The notes under the pieces: generated by a model | The model's database searches: none | The model's input: the letters and a program-made list of their open reading frames with translations, nothing else | What the model was told of the DNA's origin: nothing | Assembly (NCBI GenBank): GCA_963785755.1 | Contig: CAWAXG010000068.1 | Span: 1-64,000 of the forward strand | Source of the DNA: JACCXG01 sp963785755 | Lineage (GTDB): Bacteria; Acidobacteriota; Vicinamibacteria; Vicinamibacterales; 2-12-FULL-66-21 | Length of the DNA stretch: 64,000 bases | Reading direction: 5' to 3' | Position numbers and translations under genes: made by a program | Shown: one piece after another, positions 45,072 to 54,353 of the stretch | Layout of the letters: every line of letters begins with the position of its first letter | How positions within the stretch are numbered: the stretch's first letter is position 1

Positions 45072-46272
45072 ATGGCCGACCAGTCCGTTACGTGTCCGAC
45101 CTGCGGAAAGAAGATCCCTCTCACGAAAGCGCTCCGCGCGGACATCGAGGATGCGCTCAAGCGGCAGTTCGAGCACGACCTGACGGAACAGGAGCGGCGC
45201 CTCCGCGAATCGTTCGAGCGGACGCTCGAGTCCGATCGGGAGCGCGTATTGAAGGAGGCCCTGACCCAGGCCGAGCGGAAGCTGGCGAACGACCTCGCGG
45301 CGATGAGGCATGAGATCACGGAGCAGGCCCGCGAGCTGGAGGAGGCGCGCCGGCAGGAGCTTGCGCTGCGCAAACGCGAGCGCGATCTCGAGCGGCAGCG
45401 CCAGGATCTCGAGGTGGCGCTGGCGCGGCAGCTCGATGCGGAGCGGCAGAAGATCATCGAGGAAACGCAGACCCGCGTGACCGAGGCCCATCGCCTGAAG
45501 GACGCCGAGAAGGAGCGCCAGCTCCTCGACATGCGGCGGCAGATCGACGAGCTCAGACGCAAGGCCGAGCAGGGGTCCCAGCAGCTTCAGGGAGAAGCGG
45601 GAGAGATGGAGCTCGAAAGCACGCTCCGGGACCTGTGCCGATCGGACGAGATTCACCCGATCTCACAAGGCGTTCGCGGCGCCGATCTGCATCATCTCGT
45701 GCTCGACGCCCGAGGCGTCCGCGCCGGGGCCATCCTGTGGGAGTGCAAGAACACGCGGCACTGGAGCGACACCTGGATCCCGAAACTGAAGGCCGATCAG
45801 CGAACGATCCGCGCGGACCTCGCGGTGCTCGTCACAGCGTGTCTCCCGAAAGGCGTGTCGCGATTCGCGTACATCGACGGCGTGCTGGTCACCGACTTTG
45901 CCAGCGTCGCCGGCGTCGCGGCCATCGGTACGAGCCCAGCTCCTCTCGGTAGCGCAGGCCCGCCATGCCGCGGCCCACAAGGAGGAACGACTCGAGCTGC
46001 TCCATCGCTATCTGACCGGCACCGACTTCCGCCACCGCGTCGAGGCCGTCGTCGAAGCCTTCGAGTGCATGCGGCAGGACCTCGACCAGGAGCGCCGCGC
46101 CGCCGAACGCCAGTGGGCCCGCCGTGCCCGACAGCTCGACGCCGTGACGATGAATGTGGCCGGGATGTACGGGGACCTGCAGGGACTCGTCCCTGCCCTG
46201 CCGCCAATCGGGAGGCTCGAGTTGCCGGACGGGGATGAAGAGCCGGAGGGGGATGAAAAGAATGTGGCTTAG
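45072..46272 (+). CDS. DUF2130 coiled-coil protein with zinc ribbon (frameshifted)
   Basis: About 400 residues. The N-terminus has a zinc ribbon (VTCPTCGKKIPLTKALRADI). Residues 25-185 are a long coiled coil rich in Glu/Arg (RQELALRKRERDLERQRQDL). The DUF2130 core begins GEMELESTLRDLCRSDEI and includes WECKNTRHWSDTWIPKLKAD, reminiscent of restriction-endonuclease-like folds. An apparent extra G near 45925 shifts the frame; VRAQLLSVAQARHAAAHKEE follows in the new frame and the gene ends at TAG 46272. Role unknown; the core suggests nucleic-acid interaction. Confidence 0.82.
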
Positions 46273-46275
46273 CCA

Positions 46276-46530
46276 AGAAAGATGCCAATTCCCCAAGTCC
46301 CGATTTTGGTCCCCCGGTCCGCGATCACCGATCACCGATCACCGATCACGACCTCGTCAGTACAGGAGCCCCAGTCCCCAGTCCCGAGCCCCAAGTCCCG
46401 GATTTCTTGAGTCCCGATCACCGAATCCCGTCAGTCCCAGCCCCAAAATCCGGAGTCGCCCCAGTCCCGAGTCCCGAGTCCCCAGTTACGCCCCAGTCCC
46501 GAGCCCGAGTCCCCAATTCCAGCGTTTACA
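46276..46530. repeat. Short tandem heptanucleotide repeats (STRR-like)
   Basis: Degenerate seven-base units dominate this stretch. GATCACC is repeated three times and partly a fourth time at 46323-46349. Variants of CCCGAGT and CCCCAGT recur from about 46370 to 46520, often back to back, with CCAAGTC forms between. The period of seven is preserved across variants. It resembles the heptameric STRR elements described in filamentous cyanobacteria, but homology is not claimed. Confidence 0.65.
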
Positions 46531-46956
46531 GGCGTAAAAACGCCGCATCTGGCATGTCTGGCAGCTTCCCATCGGGCATCGGAAAGCGGTAGACTCTGGC
46601 ACACAAGCGCGCCGCGGTCGAACCGCTGAACCCCCGACCCCGAGGCCAGGTCTCAACCGGCTGTAACAGGCCGTGACGGACTGGCGTTTCCGAAGGTGGG
46701 CGGTCCTCGATCCATTCACGTCAGTGGAGCCACTCCCAGCCACTGGCCCAGATAAACGCCATGAAGGTCGCGGTCATTTATCGATTGCTGCTCACGTCTT
46801 TGCGTCGCGTCCCGCCCGCTGGCGGCGGTCCGGGCGCCGGTGGCAACGGTCGGCCAGATCACGGATCCTTCTGGCGCGGTCGAGGCGCGGGTGGAATTCT
46901 GAAAATGGCGCAAAGCATCTGATGAACGTCGCGGCAGCCACGGTGGTGGCTCGACC
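46531..46956. other. Gene-free region before the sensor kinase
   Basis: Begins with a small hairpin GGCGT-AAAA-ACGCC at 46531-46544. No convincing gene, RNA or strong promoter was seen in the rest, up to the kinase start at 46957. It probably contains the kinase promoter. Confidence 0.4.
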
Positions 46957-49546
46957 ATGAGGGCGCTCGACCGGGCGATTGTGCTCGCCTGCCTGCTGAC
47001 GGCCGTGGCGCCGGCGATGACCTATGCGCAGGAGGCCGCAGTTCTGACGCTGCACACCTCCAGGCGAGACACCAGCGCAACGGCCTCCGTGGATCTGGCG
47101 ATTCAGCGGGTCCTCGCTCGAGATCTGAAGGGCGGCTTCGACTACTACAACGAGTACATCGATTTCGCGCGCTTTACCGATCCCGAGTACCGCCCGGCAT
47201 TCCGCGACTTCCTCGCGCTGAAGTACAGGCACCAGCCAATCAGCGTTGTGATTGCGACCACCAGGGTCAGTGTGGACTTCGTTCGGGATTTTGGACAGGA
47301 GCTGTTTCCAGGGGCCGCGTTCGTTGTCCAGATGAGCAGTACCTGGTGCGCCCGTGCCTCACTCCACCGGCATCTTCACCAGAATCGACATGGCGCGAAC
47401 GATGACGCTCGTCGGCCGGTTGCAGCCGGAGGTCAGGCGCATCGTCGTCGTCAGTGGGGCCTCGGCATTCGACAAGTCCTACGAAGATATCGCTCGCGAA
47501 CAGTTCGCTGCCATGCCGGGGCGCTTAGAGTTCACGTACTGGTCCGGGTTGGCGATGACGGACCTGCTCGCGCGTGTGAAGACCCTGCCTCCGGACGCGG
47601 CGCTGTTCTACGTGTCGATCGCGCAGGATGGCACCGGTGCGCGATTCCTTCCCGATGCGAATCTGGCCCCGGTCGTCTCCTCGGCCAGCGTACCGACCTA
47701 CACCTGGAACAGCGTCGCGAGGGGACGCGGCATCATCGGCGGCAGCCTGATGAGCAACGAGATCATCGCCGAGCGGCTCGGGGACCTGGCCGTACGCCTG
47801 CTGCGAGGAGAAACGCCGGAGAGCATTCCGATCGTCGAGATCGATCCCTACGAAGACGAGGTCGATTGGCGGCAATTGCTGCGCTGGAACATCAGCGAGG
47901 CCCGACTGCCGCAGGGCGTGACGGTCCGCTTTCGTGAACCAAGCCTGTGGAACCGCTACAAAGGCTACGTCGTTGCAGCTGTCGTGCTCCTGGCGTTGCA
48001 GACGGCGCTGATCGGCGCGCTGCTCGTTAATCGGGCGAGACGCCGCCGCGTCGAGAACGCGCTGCGCGAGAGCGAGGAACGGTTCCGAGTGATGGCGGAC
48101 ACGGCGCCGATGCTGGTCTGGCGTTCCAATGCGAACAAGGAATGCGACTTCTTCAACCAGGCCTGGCTCCTGTTCCGCGGACGCACGTTTGCGGAGGAGC
48201 TGGGTTACGGTTGGGCCCAGGGAGTCCACAGCGCGGATCTCGAGCGCTGCCTGCTGACCTACACCCGCGCGTTCGACGCGCGCGAGCCCTTCCGCATGGA
48301 GTACCGGCTCCTGCGCGCGGACGGCCAGTACCGCTGGGTGCTGGACATCGGCGTGCCGCGGATTGCGCCTGACGGCCAGTTCGAGGGCTACATCGGATCC
48401 TGTGTGGACATCACCGACCGGCGCGACGCCGAGGAGGCGCTCCACGAGAGCGAACGGCGGTATGCGCTCGCGACTGCCGCGGGCGGCGTCGGCGTCTGGG
48501 ACTGGAACCTGGAGACGAACGAGATCTACATTGACCCCGAGCTGAAGAGAATCCTCGGCTTTGACGATGCCGAGATTCGCAACCATATCGATGACTGGGG
48601 TGCCCGCGTCCACCCGGACGATCGCGAGGCCGTCATGATCCAGGCCCAGGCCTGCATCGACGGTCGCGTCGAGGCCTACGAGGTCGAGCACCGGATGCTC
48701 CACAAGAATGGCGGGGTGCGCTGGTTCCTCGCCCGGGGGTCGATCATCCGGCAGTCCGACGGCAGCGCGCACCGGATGGTCGGCACCGACACCGATATCA
48801 CGCACCGCAAGCAGGCAGAGGCGGAGTTGCTCGAGAACGAGGCGGCGTTGCGAAAGAGCTTCGAGCAGAACCGGGACCTCGCCGGCCGGCTGATCGCCGC
48901 CCAGGAGGCGGAGCGAACCCGCATCGCGCGCGACCTCCACGACGACGTCAGTCAGCAGCTTGCCGCGCTCGCGATCGCGTTGAGCGGAGTGAGACGCCGC
49001 ATCAACCAGAATGAGACTGGTCGCGATCTCGACGAGGCGCTCACCATGCTTCAGCACAGCACCGTCACGCTCGCCCAGGACATCAGGAGTCTCTCTCACC
49101 AGCTGCATCCGGGCGTACTCCAGCATGCCGGCCTCGTCGCCGCCTTGAAGGCGCATTGCGCCGAGTTTCAACGGCTTCAGGGGGTCGCCGTCACTTTCGG
49201 CGCCGACGACGGCATCGACACCGTCACGAGCGACGTGGCGTTGTGCTTCTACCGGGTCACACAGGAGGCGCTCACCAACACCGCTCGCCACGCACGCGCG
49301 CGGTCCGTCCAGGTTCAGCTCACCCGGCAGCCGGACAGCATCCGTCTCGCGGTCGAAGACGACGGCGTCGGGTTCGAGCCGACCCGCCGGCGGAACGGCG
49401 GCCTGGGACTGCGCAGCATCGACGAGCGCGTCCGTGTCGCCAAGGGCACGTTCGCGCTCGAGTCACAGCCCGGCCGGGGCACGCGGCTGACCATTCAAAT
49501 TCCGCTGTCGGCGGCTCGAACAATCGATCGGATCGGACAGGCGTAG
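46957..49546 (+). CDS. Sensor histidine kinase with ABC-substrate-binding-like input domain (frameshifted)
   Basis: About 860 residues. A signal peptide (MRALDRAIVLACLLTAVAPA) leads to a periplasmic ABC_sub_bind-like domain (VLTLHTSRRDTSAT at its start; RIVVVSGASAFDKSYEDIAR and FTYWSGLAMTDLLARVKTLP later). A one-base shift near 47337 is needed (VPGAPVPHSTGIFTRID follows). A membrane helix (KGYVVAAVVLLALQTALIGA) precedes two PAS domains (YRWVLDIG..., WDWNLETNEIYIDPELKRIL) and a HisKA_3/HATPase core with ARDLHDDVSQQLAALAIAL and ALTNTARHARA. It likely senses a small ligand outside the cell. A cognate regulator gene follows 27 bp later. Confidence 0.88.
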
Positions 49547-49573
49547 GCCTGGGGAGGACTCCTGGCGGAGGTT

Positions 49574-50206
49574 ATGCGACGCGCTACAGTACTCATCGCC
49601 GACGATCACGCGATCGTCTCAGAAGGCCTGGCCAGGCTGCTCACGGATCAATTCGACGTGGTCGGCACCGTGAAAGACGCCAGCAACCTGCTCGAAGCCG
49701 CGGCCCGGCTGCGGCCGGACATCATCATCACCGACATCTCCATGCCCGGTCTCAGCGGGATCGAGGCCCTGCGCCGGCTGAAGAACGACAAGATCGAGAG
49801 CAAGGTCATCGTGCTGACCATGCACGCCGACGCCGAAGTGGCGACCGAGGCGATGCGCGCCGGGGCCTCGGGATTCCTGGTCAAGCTGGCGGCCGGCGAC
49901 GAGCTGGTGACGGCGATCAACGAAGTGTTACAGGGCCGCCTCTACCTGACGCCCGCCGTGACGAGGGACGTCATCGCCCGGATGACGGAGACCCGGAAGA
50001 CTCCCGAAGTCCAGCTGACGCCGCGCCAGCGCGAGGTCCTGACGCTCATCACCGAAGGGCGGCGAATGAAGGAAATCGCGGCCATTCTGCAACTCTCGAC
50101 TCGGACCGTCGAAACCCACAAATACGAGATGATGCAGGCGCTCGGCGTGCAGTCCACCGCCGAGCTCGTTCGGTACGCGATCCAGCACGGCATCGTGGCC
50201 GGATGA
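49574..50206 (+). CDS. NarL/FixJ-family response regulator
   Basis: 210 residues from ATG 49574. The receiver shows Asp10-Asp11, phospho-acceptor Asp54 (IIITDISMPGLSGIEALR) and a Lys in GFLVKLAAG. The LuxR-type DNA-binding domain (LTPRQREVLTLITEGRRMKE, then STRTVETHKYEMM) lies near residues 145-205. It is adjacent to the substrate-binding-type kinase gene and is its probable partner. Targets are unknown. Intact and typical in length. Confidence 0.93.
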   Translation: MRRATVLIADDHAIVSEGLARLLTDQFDVVGTVKDASNLLEAAARLRPDIIITDISMPGLSGIEALRRLKNDKIESKVIVLTMHADAEVATEAMRAGASGFLVKLAAGDELVTAINEVLQGRLYLTPAVTRDVIARMTETRKTPEVQLTPRQREVLTLITEGRRMKEIAAILQLSTRTVETHKYEMMQALGVQSTAELVRYAIQHGIVAG

Positions 50207-50372
50207 CCGGGGACCAGGCTCAAGCTGTATCCGGGTAATACATTCTCAGTATTCTTACGGACCCCACCTCAGTATCTTTTCCATACGAACTCCGTAGTTC
50301 TGCGCTATCGCGCTGCCGACCCCCCAGCTAGAATCCCTGCGTTGCACGTCCACCAACCAGTGACACCGGGGT

Positions 50373-51995
50373 ATGTGTATGCAGGTCGTAGCTTTCTCGT
50401 CAACACGGCTGGATTCGGATGAAGAGCTGCAGCGGTTCGAGCGGCTCGCGTCGACCATGTCGTCCCAGTTCGCGCGGCTGCACGTGGAGCAGATCGGGCC
50501 TGCCATCGTCGGCGCTCTCGAGCAGATCGCCCGCGTCATCGACGTCGAAACCTGCGCGCTGGTCGAGCTCACGCAGGCACAGGCGATCACCGCCGTGCAC
50601 GCCTGGCCGGCTGACGGCGCGGCCTTCGGCCCGGACGGCCCTGACGGACACGTGCCGCGGTGGCTGCTCGATCGCCTGGCACGCTGTGAAGTCGTCCCGG
50701 TGTCACATACCGATGATCTGCCGCTCGACGACCGTGACGCATCGTCACGGTCGGGAGGATGGTCGGGGCTGGCCATTCCGGTGCAGGTCGCGGGTGAAGT
50801 GGTCTGTGCCTTGATCGTCTGGACGCAGAGCTGGCGGCGATGGCCGGAGCCGGTCGTCGAGCGCGTGCGGCTCCTTGCCGAGATCCTTGGCGTGGCGCTG
50901 CAGCGATGCCGTCACGAGGCGGCGCTGCGGGCCAGTCTGGAGACCATCGAACGGCTCAATGCACGTCTGGCGGCCGACAACAGCTACCTGCAGGAAGAGA
51001 TCAAGACCTACCACGACTTCGACGATATCGTCGGCGAGGGCCCGGCATTGCGGCTGGCGCTGACGCGTCTGGGCCAGGTCGCCCCGATGAACGCGTCGGT
51101 GCTGCTCCTCGGCGAAACCGGGACCGGCAAGGAACTGTTCGCGCGAGCGTTGCACGATCGCAGCCGCCGTCGGATGCGCGCGCTGGTTCGCGTCAACTGC
51201 GCGGCCCTGCCACCCACGCTGGTCGAAAGCGAGCTGTTCGGGCACGAAAAAGGCGCCTTCACCGGCGCTGTCTCCATGCGCCAGGGCCGCTTCGAGCTCG
51301 CCGACGGTGGAACCATCTTCCTCGACGAGATCGGCGATCTGCCACACGAAATCCAGGTGAAGCTGCTGAGGGTGCTGCAGGAAGGGGAATTCGAACGCGT
51401 CGGCTCGTCGCGCACCAAGAAGGTGGACGTCCGGGTGATCGCCGCAACCCATCGCGACCTCGAGGCGGACGTCGCCGACGGACGTTTTCGCGCCGATCTC
51501 TACTATCGCCTGAGTGTGTTTCCGATTTACCTGCCGGCGCTTCGCGAGCGGCGTGACGACATCCCGTCGCTGGTGTGGTTCTTCATTCACCGGCATCAGC
51601 GCGAACTGGGACGGCGGATCACGAAAGTACCGCAGGCGGTCATGCACGCGCTGCAGCAGCACGCCTGGCCGGGCAACGTCCGCGAACTGGAGAACGTCAT
51701 CGAGCGGGCGATGATTCAGTCGACCGGCGACACGCTGCAGCTCGATGAAGCGTTCGCCCGGCCGCGGCGTCAAGCGATCGACGAGGCCGGGCCGATCGGC
51801 GATACCCTCGACGCGATTCAGCGGGCCCACATCGAATCGGTGCTGCTCGAATGCGGCTGGCGGATCAACGGGACGAACAACGCGGCCGAGCGTCTCGGCC
51901 TGCATCCCAACACGCTCCGCTTCCGCATGAAGAAGCTGGGCATCATGTCGCCCGAGCGCCGGGCCCGCGAGGGCTCGAGCCTGCCCATGAACTGA
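50373..51995 (+). CDS. Sigma-54-dependent activator with GAF input
   Basis: 540 residues. Residues 15-190 are a GAF-like domain (AIVGALEQIARVIDVETCAL). The AAA+ core shows Walker A GETGTGKE, the sigma-54 contact loop GAFTGA, Walker B (GGTIFLDEIGDLP) and the arginine finger region YYRLSVFPIYLPALRERRDD. The C-terminal Fis-type helix-turn-helix is NNAAERLGLHPNTLRFRM. It activates RpoN-dependent promoters after an unknown signal is read by the GAF domain; there is no receiver domain. It converges with a PP2C phosphatase gene. Start ATG 50373; ATG 50379 is equally possible. Confidence 0.93.
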   Translation: MCMQVVAFSSTRLDSDEELQRFERLASTMSSQFARLHVEQIGPAIVGALEQIARVIDVETCALVELTQAQAITAVHAWPADGAAFGPDGPDGHVPRWLLDRLARCEVVPVSHTDDLPLDDRDASSRSGGWSGLAIPVQVAGEVVCALIVWTQSWRRWPEPVVERVRLLAEILGVALQRCRHEAALRASLETIERLNARLAADNSYLQEEIKTYHDFDDIVGEGPALRLALTRLGQVAPMNASVLLLGETGTGKELFARALHDRSRRRMRALVRVNCAALPPTLVESELFGHEKGAFTGAVSMRQGRFELADGGTIFLDEIGDLPHEIQVKLLRVLQEGEFERVGSSRTKKVDVRVIAATHRDLEADVADGRFRADLYYRLSVFPIYLPALRERRDDIPSLVWFFIHRHQRELGRRITKVPQAVMHALQQHAWPGNVRELENVIERAMIQSTGDTLQLDEAFARPRRQAIDEAGPIGDTLDAIQRAHIESVLLECGWRINGTNNAAERLGLHPNTLRFRMKKLGIMSPERRAREGSSLPMN

Positions 51996-52045
51996 GGGGA
52001 TCCCGAGGTGTGGGGGGCCCACATGCGATCGTCGTGCGGCTTCGA

Positions 52046-52975
52046 TCAGCGCGGCGAAGGGATCCGGTACCGCGCGAGCACGGCCGTGGCGTCGTCCACG
52101 CCGCCGCGGGCGGCCGCGAGATCGATGAGCGCCGTGCACTGATCGTCGAGACGGCGAGGCTGCGCGAGGAAGTCCGCGATGATCTCGTCGTCGAGCGGGT
52201 CGGTCACGCCGTCCGTGCACAACAGAATCATGTCGTTGTCGCACAGGCCCAGTCGCTCGACGTCGACGGCCGGCGGCTGGCCCGCGCCGATCGCATCGGT
52301 CAGGATGTGGCGCAGGTCCTGGGCCGCCGTGCCGACCGGCACCGGCCCGGCGGCCTCGTGGAGCCGCTGATCGAGTGTCTGGTCGCGGGTCAGCTGCGTG
52401 AGCTCGCCGTCGCGATAGAGATACGCCCGGGAATGGCCGACGTGCGCGTAGAACAGCTCGCTCCCCGCGCTGAACGCCGCGGTCAGGGTCGTGCACATGC
52501 CGGTCAGCAGCGGGTTCGTCCGGCTGCGCCGCTCGACGGCATGCGCCGCGCGCAGATAGAACCACTCCGCGCGGTTGATGATCTCCTCGGCCATCGAACC
52601 GTCTACGCGCAGGTTCCACTTGCCGAAATGGATCGCGAGGTGCGCCAGCGTGCTGACGGCGATCCGGCTGGCGAGGCCACCCGCCCCCATGTTGCCGGCG
52701 CCGTCGGCTACGACCATCGCATACCCGTGTTCCTCGAACCGTGCCGGCAGGTCTCCCTCGGGCAGGGTCGTCGCCACGACTTCCTGGTGCCGGCCGAGAC
52801 GGAGAATCAGCATGTGGTCCTCGCTCGCCGGCCGGAGCCGGCCGGGACGCGAGTGACACCCGAATTCCACCTCCACGACCGCCGACAGTGGCTGGAAATC
52901 GGCCGCATCGAGGATCGGCGAGAGCATCTTCCGGCGCTCCGCTGCGGGCGACGGTTCCGGTTTCGCTTCATTCAT
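52046..52975 (-). CDS. PP2C-family Ser/Thr protein phosphatase
   Basis: 309 residues from ATG 52975, with AGCAGGG just upstream; the open frame extends further but that part is antisense to the next gene. PPM signatures are present: the RLRPASEDHMLIL start, MVVADGAGNMGAGGLAS (metal Asp/Gly), CTTLTAAFSAGSELFYAHVG, and ILLCTDGVTDPLDDEII with metal-binding Asp. The enzyme dephosphorylates Ser/Thr using two Mn/Mg ions. The gene follows an Npt-like transporter gene by 26 bp. It may counter a kinase encoded elsewhere; none is in the window. Confidence 0.9.
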   Translation of the reverse strand: MNEAKPEPSPAAERRKMLSPILDAADFQPLSAVVEVEFGCHSRPGRLRPASEDHMLILRLGRHQEVVATTLPEGDLPARFEEHGYAMVVADGAGNMGAGGLASRIAVSTLAHLAIHFGKWNLRVDGSMAEEIINRAEWFYLRAAHAVERRSRTNPLLTGMCTTLTAAFSAGSELFYAHVGHSRAYLYRDGELTQLTRDQTLDQRLHEAAGPVPVGTAAQDLRHILTDAIGAGQPPAVDVERLGLCDNDMILLCTDGVTDPLDDEIIADFLAQPRRLDDQCTALIDLAAARGGVDDATAVLARYRIPSPR

Positions 52976-53001
52976 CGCGCCCTGCTTTCCGCTTGCGGCA
53001 G

Positions 53002-54349
53002 CTAGACCGCCGCCTGTTGCGGCTGCTTCGCTTCGGTGAGCTGCTTGTACGCCCGCCCGACCTGCCACGCAAGCACCAGCCATACGACAACGATCGCGGC
53101 ATTCACGGCCGCGAAGCCACGCGGCCGGAACATGAACACCGTCGTGCCCAGGAAGACCAGCAGCGCCGACAGCACGTCGCCCATTCGCACGAAGAAGGAA
53201 TCGATCGCCTGCTTGGCGCTGAACTTCTGCTCGTAGGTGCAGGGCAGGAACAGCATGTTCCGGACGGTGTTGTTGAGTGAGTAATCGGTGGCGTTCTCCG
53301 CCACCTTCGCCGAGAGGACGGCCATCAGCGCGGGAAAGAACACCAGAATGTTGTAGGCGCCGAGGGAAATCATCGGCAGGATCATCACCGCCCACGGAAT
53401 CCCCAGGTGCTTGACCACGCGCGAGACGACGAAGAGCTGCAGGAGCAGCCCCAGCACGTTGACGTAGGTGAAGTACTTCGAATAGAAATCGCCAATCAGC
53501 TGCCCTTCCGTGAGGCCGTTGGCCTGCCCGCTGGCGATCTGCGCGGCCGCCGTTTCCTTCACGATGCTGCCGAGGATGTACTCGCCGGTGGTGTTGACCC
53601 AGTTGAGCAGCATGAGCATGAGCGCCATCAGGAGCAGGTAGCGGGTGCGGAAGACCATCGCGAACGCGTTCTCACCCGAGCTCTTGCGGGCTTCCACGGG
53701 CGCCCGCCGCCGCCGCCGGCCGCCGGCCGCCTTCTTTCCGATCGACCACGTTCGTGATGAACAGCTGCAGCGCGAGAACCGCGCCGCCGGCCAGCATCAG
53801 CTGATACACGCCGAGCGGTTCGATCAGACGGTCGGCGGTGCCCGCGCCGACCGCGGCGCCGAGCGACGCGCCAAAGCCGACGATGACGAACAACCGGAGA
53901 CCCTGCTCCTTGGTGTACACGTCGTTGGCGAACGACCAGAACTGCGCGACGACCATCAGGTTGAAGATCCCGATCCACATGAAGAACACGATCGCGAGCG
54001 GCACCTGGAACTGGGCCAGGACGTAGAAGACCGCCACGCAGGCGATGAAGAACAGCGTCACCATGTTGATCAGCCGCATCCGCGGGAACCGCGCGACGAG
54101 ACGGCCGTAGTACGGCACGACGAACGCCAGCAGCACAACCTGCCCCGCCGACATGTAGCTCTTGAGCTCCGCCGACCCCTCGCCCAGGATCAGCGCCTCG
54201 CGGACGGGCTTCAGCATGTAGTACGACATGAGGATCAGGAACACGTTCAGTGCGAGCAGCAGCGCCGTCATCCCTTCCCCGGGATGCACGTCCGTGAAGA
54301 GGCCGAGAAAGCGCTCGAGAGCCGACCGATCAGAAGTTTTGGTTGTCAC
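53002..54349 (-). CDS. Npt1/Npt2-like nucleotide transporter, MFS-type (frameshifted)
   Basis: About 448 residues with twelve membrane helices across two frames. The first part opens LGLFTDVHPGEGMTALLLAL and includes SYYMLKPVREALILGEGSAE and YTKEQGLRLFVIVGFGASLG. The shift lies near 53690, within a GCC-rich run, and the second part continues NAFAMVFRTRYLLLMALMLM and LLNWVNTTGEYILGSIV, ending in helices to the stop at 53002. The pattern matches bacterial Npt1/Npt2-type ATP/ADP-translocase relatives found in Acidobacteria, whose substrates in free-living species are not established. It lies 4 bp after the symporter-fusion gene and 26 bp before the phosphatase gene. Confidence 0.78.
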
Positions 54350-54353
54350 GGTT

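Noticed and set aside
46323..46349. GATCACC repeats as a possible CRISPR array
   Set aside because: Units are only seven bases, directly adjacent without spacers, and no cas genes are present.
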